Positions 49,244-59,014 of a DNA stretch of 64,000 nt are shown piece after piece. Position 1 is the stretch's first letter. Each line of letters opens with the position of its first letter. The stretch is taken from the NCBI GenBank assembly GCA_030698405.1, contig JAUYMU010000079.1:1-64000 (forward strand). Reading direction: 5' to 3'. Below the pieces are notes generated by a model. That model was not told where the DNA came from. It searched no databases and worked only from the letters and a program-made list of their open reading frames with translations. Made by a program: the position numbers and the translations under genes. This DNA is from Bacteroidota bacterium. Lineage in GTDB: Bacteria > Bacteroidota > Bacteroidia > Bacteroidales > Prolixibacteraceae.

Positions 49244-52200
49244 ATGAAAAAAAAGCGATGTAACTCTATCCGTTGGCACGGGTGGAAAAAACTGTTCCTT
49301 ATGATGAGGATAACTGTATTCTTTTTGTTGCTGAGCCTGGTGCAGGTGTCGGCAAGTGTGTACTCTCAACAGACCAATCTGGTACTAAGGCTGGAAAACA
49401 GCAGTATCGAGCAGGTTCTGAAGAAAATTGAAGAACAGAGTAAGTTCTACTTCCTTTACAGGTCTGACCTTTTGAAGGACATACCTTCGGTGTCCATTCA
49501 GGTGAAAGACGCCAAACTGGAAGATATTCTGAACAAAATTCTGATTCCAAACGGCTTTTCGTATGAAATTGATGACCGGGTGGTAGTAATTAAAAAAGCG
49601 ACGGAAAAGGTCGCACCCATTCCTGTTCAACAGCAGAAAGGCGTTTCGGGAACCGTTAAGGATAAAAACGGAATTTCCATTCCCGGTACTTCGGTTGTGG
49701 TGAAAGGAACCACCACCGGAACTATTACCGACAACGATGGTAATTTCCGGTTGAGTGTTCCTGAAAATGCACAAACCCTGGTCTTTTCCTTCGTTGGGAT
49801 GCTCTCTCAGGAAGTGGCAATTTCAGGAAAAACAACATTCGAAATTGTGCTGCAGGACGAAACTGTTGGCGTTGACGAAGTGGTTGTGATTGGTTACGGT
49901 ACCCAGAAAAAAGTAAATCTGACCGGTGCCGTTTCGGCAGTTAAAATTGACGAAAAAATCACCAGCCGTACACTGTCCAATGTTTCATCGGGTTTGAACG
50001 GTCTTATTCCAGGTTTGGCAGTAAACCAGAACTCGGGTATGGCGGGTAAAAACGATGTTTCGCTGCTCATCCGCGGTTTGGGAACTGTTAACAATGCCAA
50101 CCCTTTGGTGGTAGTTGACGGGATGCCCGATGTGGACATCAACCGGCTGAACATGAACGACATCGAAAGTATATCGGTTTTGAAGGATGCGACTTCATCG
50201 GCCGTTTACGGTTCACGAGCGGCCAACGGTGTTATCCTGATAACAACCAAATCAGGAAAAGGAATGGATAAAACAAGGATCAACTATTCAAGCACCTTTG
50301 CCCTTGAACATCCGACCAAAGCTTATGAGTTTATGGCCGATTACCCGCGTGCACTGACCATTCACCAGAGACAGGCCGCAGCAAATACATTGCGCTCAAA
50401 TTATGTATTTAAAGATGGCACCATCGACCAGTGGATGGCTCTTGGAATGATCGACCCATTGCGTTACCCGAATACCGACTGGTGGGATGTGCTGATGCGC
50501 GATGGTCAGGTTCAGAACCACAATCTTTCGGCCTCAGGAGGCAACGAAAAATCGAACTTCTTTATTTCCGTTGGGATGATGGACGAAAAAGGCCTTCAGA
50601 TAAACAACGATTATTCGCGCTACAATGCCCGGTTTAATTACGATTACAAAGTACGCGACAACATGAATGTTGGTGCCAAATTCGCCGGCGACTGGTCGAA
50701 ATATACCTACGCTCTTGCTGATGGTTTTACGGATGATGATGCTACCAATACGGCAGGATTCGACCTTCAGTATGCCATTTCAGGAATGACACCTTACGAT
50801 CCAGTATCAGGAAATTACGGTGGTGTAATGGCATACAACGAAGACCCTCAGGCTTACAATCCTTATACGGTTTATGTAAACAACCTGAATTACCAGAATC
50901 GTCAGGAAGCATCCACCAGCATGTATTGGGACTGGACGCCGATTAAAGGATTAACTGCCCGTATCGACTATGCGTTGAATTATTACAACCAGTTCCGCTA
51001 TACAGCAGCTATTCCAAACCGTTCGTTCAACTTCCAAACCAATACATTTGGCTCACGAGTTTATGTTGGAACGAATGCCGGAGTTGCCAATTATACCAAT
51101 ACCGGTTACAAAACACAATTAAACGGGAGATTAAACTACCAAACAACCATTGCCGGAAACCATGATATCGGCGCTTTGTTTGTTTATGGCGAAGAATACT
51201 GGTACGGCAGGTCTCAAACAAGTTCACGTACCGACCGTTTGCATCCTTCCCTTCATGAAATTGATGCAGCCCTTTCAGGAACGACACAGGGAGCTGGCGG
51301 TAATTCAAGTACCGAAGGACTTCAATCATACATTGGTCGTTTGAATTATGCGGCATTCGACAAATACCTGCTCGAAGTGAATTTCCGTTACGACGGATCG
51401 TCCAAATTCCTCCCCGGAAGACAGTTTGGTTTCTTCCCGTCAGCAGCAGTAGGCTGGCGTTTTACTGAAGAAAACTTTCTACGCTCTTCTCTTGAAGGAT
51501 GGCTTTCGAGCGGAAAACTTCGTGCTTCATACGGAGGATTGGGTAACAACAGCGGTGTTGGACGTTACGAACAGCAGGAAACACTTGCTGCCAACCATTA
51601 CATGATTGGTGGAAATATTGCTTTAGGGCTGGTAAACCAAAAAATGGTAAACCCTGAACTTTCATGGGAAACAACCAGTGTATTAAATATTGGTTTGGAT
51701 CTTGGATTCATGAAAAACCGGTTGACTGCTGAAATAGATTATTACGACCGCTTAACTTCTGGGATGAACCGTCCATCGGAAATGTCAATTCTATTAACCG
51801 GAGCATACACAGCGCCGCGTAAAAATATCGGAGATATGCGTAACCGTGGTATTGAAGGAAATTTCACCTGGAAAGACAAAATCCGCGATTTTAATTACAG
51901 TTTTAACCTGAATGGTTCATACAACACAACTGTACTCGAAGAATGGAATGAATTTCTTGGAAGAGGCTGGGTATTTCTGGATATGCCTTACCATTTTCTT
52001 TATACATACGAAGATATGGGTATTGCACAAACCTGGGCCGATGTTTACAATGCAACCCCTCAGGGAGCTTCACCGGGAGACATCCTGCGCAAAGACCTGA
52101 ATGGTGACGGACGTATTGACGGGAATGACAGAAAAGCATATCCACATGTTCAACGTGACCGGCCAACCACCAACTTTGCATTCAACACAAGTGTTGCATG

Positions 52201-52633
52201 GAAAGGATTTGACATGAATGTACTTTTTCAGGGAGCTGCCGGGCGTAAAGACTACTGGCTCAACATTTTCAACAACGTAAACTTCAGTGCACAGCGTTAC
52301 GCTTCAACATGGAGCCATTGGGAACAACCCTGGAGTGTTGAAAACCGTCAGGGTGAATGGCCTCGTTTGGGTGGAAACGCCAACCGCGAAGAAACAACTT
52401 TCTGGCTCGACGACCTTAGTTACCTGCGTTTAAAAAACGTTCAACTGGGATACACTCTTCCAAAGAATCTGCTGATCAGAATCGGTATCGAAACAGTTCG
52501 TATCTACGGATCGGCTGAGAACCTGACAACCTTTACCAAATACCGCGGGTTAGATCCTGAAAAGAGAGCACATGCCAGTGATGCATATCCGCTGAATAAA
52601 TCGTTCTCACTTGGTATTAACATTGGAATCTAA
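49244..52633 (+). CDS. susC: SusC/RagA-family TonB-dependent receptor with STN signalling domain
   Basis: Outer-membrane glycan importer, 1129 residues from MKKKRCNSIRW; a frame from 49217 would add nine residues. After the signal (MRITVFFLLLSLVQVSASVY) comes an STN domain (VLRLENSSIEQVLKKIEEQS), the carboxypeptidase-like regulatory domain (GVSGTVKDKNGISIPGTSVV), the TonB box (VDEVVVIGYGTQKK), the plug (NANPLVVVDGMPDVDINRLN, GSRAANGVILITTKSGKG) and the barrel to SFSLGINIGI. It forms the pore of a SusCD complex; SusD follows 11 bp later. The STN domain ties it to the FecR protein upstream. Substrate is inferred to be the polymer cut by the downstream lyases. Confidence 0.97.
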   Translation: MKKKRCNSIRWHGWKKLFLMMRITVFFLLLSLVQVSASVYSQQTNLVLRLENSSIEQVLKKIEEQSKFYFLYRSDLLKDIPSVSIQVKDAKLEDILNKILIPNGFSYEIDDRVVVIKKATEKVAPIPVQQQKGVSGTVKDKNGISIPGTSVVVKGTTTGTITDNDGNFRLSVPENAQTLVFSFVGMLSQEVAISGKTTFEIVLQDETVGVDEVVVIGYGTQKKVNLTGAVSAVKIDEKITSRTLSNVSSGLNGLIPGLAVNQNSGMAGKNDVSLLIRGLGTVNNANPLVVVDGMPDVDINRLNMNDIESISVLKDATSSAVYGSRAANGVILITTKSGKGMDKTRINYSSTFALEHPTKAYEFMADYPRALTIHQRQAAANTLRSNYVFKDGTIDQWMALGMIDPLRYPNTDWWDVLMRDGQVQNHNLSASGGNEKSNFFISVGMMDEKGLQINNDYSRYNARFNYDYKVRDNMNVGAKFAGDWSKYTYALADGFTDDDATNTAGFDLQYAISGMTPYDPVSGNYGGVMAYNEDPQAYNPYTVYVNNLNYQNRQEASTSMYWDWTPIKGLTARIDYALNYYNQFRYTAAIPNRSFNFQTNTFGSRVYVGTNAGVANYTNTGYKTQLNGRLNYQTTIAGNHDIGALFVYGEEYWYGRSQTSSRTDRLHPSLHEIDAALSGTTQGAGGNSSTEGLQSYIGRLNYAAFDKYLLEVNFRYDGSSKFLPGRQFGFFPSAAVGWRFTEENFLRSSLEGWLSSGKLRASYGGLGNNSGVGRYEQQETLAANHYMIGGNIALGLVNQKMVNPELSWETTSVLNIGLDLGFMKNRLTAEIDYYDRLTSGMNRPSEMSILLTGAYTAPRKNIGDMRNRGIEGNFTWKDKIRDFNYSFNLNGSYNTTVLEEWNEFLGRGWVFLDMPYHFLYTYEDMGIAQTWADVYNATPQGASPGDILRKDLNGDGRIDGNDRKAYPHVQRDRPTTNFAFNTSVAWKGFDMNVLFQGAAGRKDYWLNIFNNVNFSAQRYASTWSHWEQPWSVENRQGEWPRLGGNANREETTFWLDDLSYLRLKNVQLGYTLPKNLLIRIGIETVRIYGSAENLTTFTKYRGLDPEKRAHASDAYPLNKSFSLGINIGI

Positions 52634-52644
52634 AATAGAATGAC

Positions 52645-54486
52645 ATGGAAAAAATAACTTCAAAAATACTGGTCTTCTCGCTAATTGCCGGGCTGACCCT
52701 TTTTAACAGCTCGTGTACCAAAGATTTGCTCGATCAGGTACCTACCACTGATCTGGGTACAGCTCAATTTTGGCAAACCGAAGCAGACGCGACCATAGCC
52801 CTGATGGGTGCCTATGCAGCCGTTAGACCGCTTTTCGACCGTGATTATTACTTCGACGGACATGGCGATTATACCCGGGTACGTGGAATAAGCTCTACCA
52901 ATGAAAACCTTCGGCTGGGCGATGCCTACCACGGTGGCAACTATAATCCAACCGGTTATGGAGCAAGTTTCGATAAAATGTACCGCTACCTTTATGGTGG
53001 AGTTAACCGTACCAATTATGTAATCGAAAACGTCCGAAAAATGCTCCCGACAGCCAGTGCAGCTTCAAAACCTGGCCTCGAAGCAGTAATCGGAGAAGCC
53101 CGTTTGCTTCGCGGAATGGTCTATTTTCGTTTGATCTCCATGTGGGGAGATGTTCCGTACATTGGCAATATTATCTACTCAAATTCCGAAGTTGAAAATC
53201 TGAAGCGTACACCAATTGCCCAGGTTAAAGACTCCATTATGGCAGACTTTACTTATGCATTCGATAAATTACCAACAAAAGGAGCAGCTTTGGGACGTGC
53301 AGGCAAGCCTGCCGCATTGGCTTTCCGCGGTAAAATGCATCTGTATTGGGCATCATGGAACAAATTCGGATGGCCTGAACTCGAAACTTTTACTCCCAGC
53401 ACTGCAGCTGCAACAGCTTCATATACTGCTGCTGCTGCTGATTTTAAATCAGTCATACAGGATTTCGGCTTAACACTGTTCCGTAACGGCGAACCGGGAG
53501 ACTGGGGAACCATGGGCAATGCCGATGTGCTTCCGAATTATTTCTACCTGTTTTTACCAATTGCCAACGGCGATCCTGAAATGATCATGTCCTTCACCCA
53601 TGGTGGAACAGGGACTGGTCAGGGAGAAGAACTGATGCGCGATGTGGCAGGACGTACCCATGAAGGTTCACAATGCTGGGTATTCCCGACTTATGAAATT
53701 GCCGACCGTTATCAATTGACAACAACAGGAGATTTTGCCCCAAAATTGGTTCCGATGAATCCTACAACGGCAGGTGCAAGAACAGCGCTTAATTCGGCTG
53801 TTAATCCTGCAAGTTATGCTGGTCGCGATTATCGTATGAAATCGTCCATCATGTGGGATTATGAAATGAGTATTGGATTGACTTCTCTGAAATCGACCGG
53901 TTATACTCCGTTTATTTATAAAACATGGAATGCAGCGGTTACCATTGGTGGAGTGAAATATACTTCCTACAATACTGATGCAGCCGTTTACGGGTACGTA
54001 TTCCGCAAATTTCTGCGCAACTATGGTGGCTTAGGCCGCAGCGAAGGTGACTATGCTTATCCGGTAATGCGTTTGGCCGATGTTTTCCTGATGTATGCTG
54101 AAGCAACCAACGAAGTGAACGGACCTCAGGCAGATGCGATTGATCTGGTAAATAAAATCCGTCGCAGAGGTAATCTTCCTGCATTGGCACCTGAAAAAAC
54201 TGCATCGAAAGAAGCCTTTTTCTCAGCCATTGAGCAGGAAAGGATCATTGAACTATTGGGTGAAGGACAGCGCGGTTTCGACTTACGCAGATGGAGAGCA
54301 ATCGAACGTGTTTGGAATCCACCTTATGGACTGGGCGTTTGGAGAATCGACACACATGGTGCAAACCGCGACCGTTATTACCAGAACCTGTCGGAGCTTA
54401 ACTATCAGCAAAATTACATTTTCCGGATTCCTCCAGGCGAACGTGACCGTAATCCAAATTTAACCCAGAACAAACCCTGGTTATAA
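52645..54486 (+). CDS. susD: SusD/RagB-family glycan-binding lipoprotein
   Basis: Surface lipoprotein lid of the SusC pore, 613 residues. Signal and lipobox in LIAGLTLFNSSCTKDLLDQV (Cys 24). SusD features: YLYGGVNRTNYVIENVRKML, GEARLLRGMVYFRLISMWGD with TPR helices, YAYPVMRLADVFLMYAEATN, and the C-terminal EQERIIELLGEGQRGFDLRR then IPPGERDRNPNLTQN. It binds oligosaccharide at the cell surface and delivers it to SusC. Confidence 0.96.
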   Translation: MEKITSKILVFSLIAGLTLFNSSCTKDLLDQVPTTDLGTAQFWQTEADATIALMGAYAAVRPLFDRDYYFDGHGDYTRVRGISSTNENLRLGDAYHGGNYNPTGYGASFDKMYRYLYGGVNRTNYVIENVRKMLPTASAASKPGLEAVIGEARLLRGMVYFRLISMWGDVPYIGNIIYSNSEVENLKRTPIAQVKDSIMADFTYAFDKLPTKGAALGRAGKPAALAFRGKMHLYWASWNKFGWPELETFTPSTAAATASYTAAAADFKSVIQDFGLTLFRNGEPGDWGTMGNADVLPNYFYLFLPIANGDPEMIMSFTHGGTGTGQGEELMRDVAGRTHEGSQCWVFPTYEIADRYQLTTTGDFAPKLVPMNPTTAGARTALNSAVNPASYAGRDYRMKSSIMWDYEMSIGLTSLKSTGYTPFIYKTWNAAVTIGGVKYTSYNTDAAVYGYVFRKFLRNYGGLGRSEGDYAYPVMRLADVFLMYAEATNEVNGPQADAIDLVNKIRRRGNLPALAPEKTASKEAFFSAIEQERIIELLGEGQRGFDLRRWRAIERVWNPPYGLGVWRIDTHGANRDRYYQNLSELNYQQNYIFRIPPGERDRNPNLTQNKPWL

Positions 54487-54525
54487 TCGTCTGAAAACAA
54501 ATTGTGAAACTTAAATACATACACA

Positions 54526-54933
54526 ATGAAAAAATATTTTTTAACATTCATAGCTATCACTTTAGTAACCTTTGCCTGGGTTAGCTGTACCGATTTTCCT
54601 GTCGACGAAGATGGGTTGCTGATTACTACCAGGGGTCAATGCTATGTCGGCAACTTTGAGTTGCTTGGCGTTGATTTTCAGACCGTAAGAACAAAAGCTG
54701 CGGTTATTGATACAACTGCTCAAACCATTAACGTAGAGGTATTTTTTGGTACCGATCTCAAGAACGTCTATCCTCAGTTTAGTCTGGTAACCGATGCCAA
54801 ACTTGATCCGAAGATTGTAGGGAAAGTTGATTTTTCTGACCTTGCCAATCCGAAAGTTTACACGGTCATCTCGGGCAACCGGCTGGTTAAAAAACCATAT
54901 ACCGTTTACGTAACAGTACAAGCCAAACCTTAA
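54526..54933 (+). CDS. DUF5018-like small surface lipoprotein
   Basis: A 135-residue lipoprotein (signal ITLVTFAWVSCTDFPVDE, Cys 21). The beta-rich body (VFFGTDLKNVYPQFSLVTDA, KVYTVISGNRLVKKPYTVYV) is an Ig-like fold of the kind annotated DUF5018, found behind SusC/SusD genes. Likely a surface glycan-binding or complex-stabilising component. It is placed 39 bp after susD and 11 bp before the DUF4466 gene, in the same operon. Confidence 0.65.
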   Translation: MKKYFLTFIAITLVTFAWVSCTDFPVDEDGLLITTRGQCYVGNFELLGVDFQTVRTKAAVIDTTAQTINVEVFFGTDLKNVYPQFSLVTDAKLDPKIVGKVDFSDLANPKVYTVISGNRLVKKPYTVYVTVQAKP

Positions 54934-54944
54934 AAGAATAGATT

Positions 54945-55931
54945 ATGCAACTTAAACATTATAGTTTAACACTCCTGACCATACTGGTTGTCTTTTTCAC
55001 GGCCTGTCAGGATGAAGAATACGCTCTGCCAACTTTAGAAGGAGGGCTTCACAACGATTGTATCAAACGCACCCTGGGACCAAACGTTGTTGGCTTGAAC
55101 CTGGAATTTGCTTATGCAATGGCGCTTCCTCAGGCTGAAGGGAAAATCATTTCAGCACAGGTTGAAGCTTCGATTGCAGGAGCGCCTGCCACTTATATGG
55201 AAAACCGCTCTTTCAGTACAAGCGCAAGTGGAGCAGATGTGCCCGTAACGGTTGGTTCGGCTTCGGTGAATACCGGAACCAAAACTGAAGTAGTTTTCAG
55301 CAAAGACACCTGTGCCGCTACCTTGCGTTACTATTACATTATTCCTGAAGAAGCCCGCGGAAAAACTGTAAAGTTTACTTTTTCAGCCAAAGCAAGCAAC
55401 GGACAAACCGTATCTTATGAAATGGGGCCATACTCCATTGCAAAAATGGACATGAAACTTGATCTGGTATTGAGCGATAACAACAACAGCTACATTTCTA
55501 TTGCCGATATGGCTGTTTACAATGCTGCATCTGCTGCAACCAATGCTGCCAATATTGATCTGGTTTACCTTTACAGGGTAATCCCCGGAATCACTTTCAC
55601 ACATGCGTTGGTTTCTCCGGCTTCCAGTCCTGATTATTTACCCGGCATAACATTGCCATCAGGAGTAAATAAGAGCACCAAAATATGGAAAGTATGGGCT
55701 TTGCGCGATCAACATCTTGCCCGTTTACAGTTTGGGGTTTTTATTGACGATATCGATTTCGAAAAGCTTAATTTCACCGGAGCGCCCGATTATGCCATCA
55801 ATTTAAGGGCAGAAGCTGGAACCTGGGTAGAAACCGCTGACGGAAAATACAGGGCTTATATTTACTGTAATTCGATTAATAACACAGCAAAAACTATGAC
55901 TGTCAGTATCAAACGTTATCCGATGCAATAG
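54945..55931 (+). CDS. DUF4466-family lipoprotein of the PUL
   Basis: A 328-residue surface lipoprotein (LTILVVFFTACQDEEYALPT, Cys 21). The body matches DUF4466 by memory of its conserved stretches: GPNVVGLNLEFAYAMALPQA, KIISAQVEASIAGAPATYME, YYYIIPEEARGKTVKFTFSA and WALRDQHLARLQFGVFIDD. Beta-rich, with two Ig-like halves. Function is unknown, and PUL members are thought to bind glycan on the surface. It is the last gene before a strong internal terminator. Confidence 0.8.
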   Translation: MQLKHYSLTLLTILVVFFTACQDEEYALPTLEGGLHNDCIKRTLGPNVVGLNLEFAYAMALPQAEGKIISAQVEASIAGAPATYMENRSFSTSASGADVPVTVGSASVNTGTKTEVVFSKDTCAATLRYYYIIPEEARGKTVKFTFSAKASNGQTVSYEMGPYSIAKMDMKLDLVLSDNNNSYISIADMAVYNAASAATNAANIDLVYLYRVIPGITFTHALVSPASSPDYLPGITLPSGVNKSTKIWKVWALRDQHLARLQFGVFIDDIDFEKLNFTGAPDYAINLRAEAGTWVETADGKYRAYIYCNSINNTAKTMTVSIKRYPMQ

Positions 55932-55945
55932 TCGCTATTTATTAC

Positions 55946-55987
55946 AAAGAGTTATTGTGCTTCTGAAAGAGCGCAATAACTCTTTTT
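55946..55987 (+). terminator. Strong rho-independent terminator inside the PUL
   Basis: Stem 55946-55960/55971-55985 (15 bp with one G-T pair), ten-base loop, then seven T. It lies 15 bp after the DUF4466 stop and 42 bp before the nucleoside-hydrolase start, so the capture genes and the lyases are on partly separated transcripts. Confidence 0.85.
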
Positions 55988-56029
55988 TTATTCAACCTAA
56001 ACCAACTAAATTTAACCAACCCTTACGAG

Positions 56030-57049
56030 ATGCAATCCAAAGGAACATTTGGTTTTCTTTTAATCCTGCTGTTTTTCTTATGCACGCAACAAAACATTGC
56101 CGCAGAGAATTCCCTTCCGAAACAAAAAGTTATCCTCGATGCCGACCTTGATTCGGATGTTGACGATGTTGGGGCAATGGCCATGCTGCTTAACCTGCAC
56201 AAAGCCGGAACAATTGAGTTGATTGGCGTCGTAATTACCAGCGATGATCCTTTCGCACCCGTCTGTGCCAGCGCAATAAATACCTTTTATAGATGCCCCG
56301 ATATTCCGGTTGGATTATTGAAAGGCCAGCCAAAACTGACCAACCATTCACGCTACACCAAAACCATCGCCAGCGAATTCCCTTCAACGCTGAAATCCTG
56401 GGAAGATGCCGATGATGCTGTCAGACTATACCGGAAATTACTGACACAAAATCCCGACGAATCGGTAACAATTGTTTCAATAGGCCACCTTAGCAGTCTT
56501 CAGGGGCTGCTGCAATCCGGAGCCGACGAACTATCACTCCTGAACGGGAAAGACCTTGTGAAGAAAAAAGTAGATAAATGGATTTGTATGGGAGGCCAGT
56601 TCCCTCAGGGCAAAGAGGCCAACTTTTATCGCCCCGATCCGCAATCGACGGTTTATTGTCTGGCCAATTGGGAAAAAGAGGTCGTTTTATGTGGCTGGGA
56701 AGTTGGCAACAAAATAATCACAGGAGGCAACAGGTTGAACAGCGAAGTTCCGACCGACCATATTTTGTATCGCTCGTACGAACTGTACAACAATTTTGCC
56801 GGAAGGCAAAGCTGGGATCAAGTTGCCGTTTTACTGCTCACCGATCAGGCCGAGCGTTTCTTTTCTTTTGTTAACGGGCGTTGCATCGTTGCACCCGATG
56901 GCAGCAACACCTGGGAAAGTAACCCCGCAGGCAAACATCAGTACGTGATCTTAAATCCTGAAATCAGCACAGATCGTATCGCCATTTTCACTGACGATTT
57001 GATGATTGGAAAAATTTCTTCCGCTCAAAAACCAGAAATTAAACCTTAA
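56030..57049 (+). CDS. Exported nucleoside-hydrolase-like protein
   Basis: Inosine/uridine-preferring nucleoside hydrolase fold, 339 residues, exported (FLLILLFFLCTQQNIAAENS). The calcium motif DxDxxxDD appears as ILDADLDSDVDDVGAMAMLL at the N-terminus of the mature part. IVSIGHLSSL and KWICMGGQFPQGKEANFYRP follow the family pattern, with a conserved active-site block VPTDHILYRSYEL. In such proteins the sugar bond of ribosides is cut. Its place in a glycan PUL is unusual; it may act on another N- or O-linked pentoside. It is the first gene after the terminator. Confidence 0.8.
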   Translation: MQSKGTFGFLLILLFFLCTQQNIAAENSLPKQKVILDADLDSDVDDVGAMAMLLNLHKAGTIELIGVVITSDDPFAPVCASAINTFYRCPDIPVGLLKGQPKLTNHSRYTKTIASEFPSTLKSWEDADDAVRLYRKLLTQNPDESVTIVSIGHLSSLQGLLQSGADELSLLNGKDLVKKKVDKWICMGGQFPQGKEANFYRPDPQSTVYCLANWEKEVVLCGWEVGNKIITGGNRLNSEVPTDHILYRSYELYNNFAGRQSWDQVAVLLLTDQAERFFSFVNGRCIVAPDGSNTWESNPAGKHQYVILNPEISTDRIAIFTDDLMIGKISSAQKPEIKP

Positions 57050-57060
57050 AATCCATCGTT

Positions 57061-58977
57061 ATGAAAGGACATTATTCACTTTTTTTGCTGGTTTTGTTTT
57101 TCATTTCGTTTTCTCCTGAAAATAGTTCTGCCCAAAAATTTATCCATCCCGGGATTGGCCAAACTTCTGCCGATCTGGAGTACATGAAAAAACAGGTACT
57201 TGCCGGGGAACAGCCCTGGAAAGATGCCTTCGACCGCCTGAAAGCCGCAACCAACCTTCAGTTTGAAGTAAAACCTCATACCCATGTTCTCCGTGGCTCC
57301 TACGGAAAACCAAATATTGGCGGTGACGACCTTTCCAAAGGTTCAGACCTGGCGTACAATTGTGCCATTATGTGGTACATCACCAATGAAAAAGCCTATG
57401 CCGAAAAGGCAATCGAAATAATCAATGCGTGGTCGCCGGTAATCTGGGATTTCGACTACAACGACGCCAAACTTTTGGCTGGCTGGACCGGCCATCAATT
57501 GTGCAATGCAGCCGAAATACTCCGCTATGCCGATTCGGGCTGGCAGCAAAAAGACATCGACCGTTTCACCGAAATGATGATGACGGTTTATTACCCGCTC
57601 ATGCGTTTCTATTATCCGCAAGCCAATGGCAACTGGGACGGCGCCATTATTAATTCCATCCTGGCTATCGCCATTTTTACCGATAACCGCGAGATGTTCG
57701 ATAATGCGATCAATCATTTTTTACATGCGCCGGTCAACGGAAGTATTTTCAAATACATTTATCCCAGTGGTCAATGCCAGGAGTCGATGCGCGACCAGGC
57801 ACACGTACAACTCGGACTGGGTGAATTTGCCGGAGCTGCCAAAACTGCTTACACGCAGGGTGTCGATTTATTTTCGATTGCCAACAACCGGATTGCGCTT
57901 GGTTACGAATATACAGCCGGTTTTTTACTCGGGCACAAACCACATTGCTACGGAACGATTTCCGACAGGGCTACCAAAATCCGCGATGATTACGAATACG
58001 TCTATCGCCATTATGCCTCCCAGGGAATAGAACTGCCTTTCACCAAACAGGCAGCTGACTCCATACGCACAAAAGCCCACCGAAGCCTACTCACAGCTTA
58101 CCGCGCTCCTTCAGGAAAAACGATAAACAAACAGGCAAAACCGGTAGCCTCGCCGATAGCATATCCCGCCGGGGCAATGGAAAAAGCTGTTACCAAAGCA
58201 GCCAGCAATGCGGTTCTGGTAAATCCCGGCCAATCCATTCAGGAGGCATTGGACAAAGTTGCAGCCAAAAATGGTTGGGTTATCGCAACCGCCGGACTGC
58301 ACACATTACCAACGACCTTAAAAATACCTTCCGGAGTTACACTTTCAGGCGAAGGATTGGCAACCGTGCTTTTCCTTGATCCGAAATCCGGAGTACGGGA
58401 TGCTATTGTTAATGCAGCCAACGACTTGCACGATTTTACAATTTGTGATTTGGTGGTGGAAGGCGCTGCTGATTCGGATCCGGGAAGCGATCCGAACAGC
58501 CGCCGTTCCTACCGAAGCACGGCCAATCGAGGTGAAATCATGTTTTTGGGACAATATGATGGGCCGATGAAAAATATTACGCTACGAAATATAACCGTTA
58601 GAAATTGCACCTACAATGGTGTTTTCATTAGTGGCGCAACAAATCTGAATGTAATTTGCTGCGATTTTAACGAGAACGGCGCAAGTGTGGTTCCGGGGCC
58701 AAAACTTCAGCACAATTTGCTGCTTTCGCATTGCACCAATGTAAGCATAAAAGACAGCCGGATGGACACTTCGCCCCATGGCAGCGGAATTGCCTTGACG
58801 AGTTGTACCGATGTCACTGTTACCAACTGCGAACTGGCGCGCAATGCCTGGTTCGGATTGCTGGTGACCGAAAGTAAAAAAATTTCCATCTCCGGAAGTT
58901 TGATCGAAGCCAACGACCACAGCGGAATCATGGTTCAGTATTTATACCGAGTAAACTTCAGACCTGACAGGTTTTAA
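57061..58977 (+). CDS. Alginate-lyase-like (alpha/alpha) domain fused to parallel beta-helix; 3' end altered by palindrome
   Basis: Secreted 638-residue protein with signal peptide (LFLLVLFFISFSPENSSAQK). Residues ~35-345 form an (alpha/alpha) toroid of the alginate lyase type (PF05426-like): LAYNCAIMWYITNEKAYAEK, YPQANGNWDGAIINSILAIA and SGQCQESMRDQAHVQLGLGE with the His-rich active region. Residues ~395-620 are a right-handed parallel beta-helix (VNPGQSIQEALDKVAAKNGW, ITLRNITVRNCTYNGVFISG, SIKDSRMDTSPHGSGIALTS). The last codons (RPDRF and stop) come from a 33-bp palindrome at 58960-58992, so the final rungs seem to be missing. Substrate: a uronic-acid-containing polymer, by family. Confidence 0.8.
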   Translation: MKGHYSLFLLVLFFISFSPENSSAQKFIHPGIGQTSADLEYMKKQVLAGEQPWKDAFDRLKAATNLQFEVKPHTHVLRGSYGKPNIGGDDLSKGSDLAYNCAIMWYITNEKAYAEKAIEIINAWSPVIWDFDYNDAKLLAGWTGHQLCNAAEILRYADSGWQQKDIDRFTEMMMTVYYPLMRFYYPQANGNWDGAIINSILAIAIFTDNREMFDNAINHFLHAPVNGSIFKYIYPSGQCQESMRDQAHVQLGLGEFAGAAKTAYTQGVDLFSIANNRIALGYEYTAGFLLGHKPHCYGTISDRATKIRDDYEYVYRHYASQGIELPFTKQAADSIRTKAHRSLLTAYRAPSGKTINKQAKPVASPIAYPAGAMEKAVTKAASNAVLVNPGQSIQEALDKVAAKNGWVIATAGLHTLPTTLKIPSGVTLSGEGLATVLFLDPKSGVRDAIVNAANDLHDFTICDLVVEGAADSDPGSDPNSRRSYRSTANRGEIMFLGQYDGPMKNITLRNITVRNCTYNGVFISGATNLNVICCDFNENGASVVPGPKLQHNLLLSHCTNVSIKDSRMDTSPHGSGIALTSCTDVTVTNCELARNAWFGLLVTESKKISISGSLIEANDHSGIMVQYLYRVNFRPDRF

Positions 58978-58992
58978 AAACCTGTCAGGTCT
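58960..58992. repeat. Perfect 33-bp palindrome overlapping the 3' end of the lyase gene
   Basis: AGACCTGACAGGTTTT (58960-58975) and its exact complement (58977-58992) flank one A. The reading frame enters it, and TAA inside the centre (58975-58977) terminates translation. I associate this sequence with a widespread Bacteroidota intergenic repeat; a terminator role is the alternative. Confidence 0.8.
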
Positions 58993-59014
58993 AAAATCAA
59001 ATAACTAACTAAAT

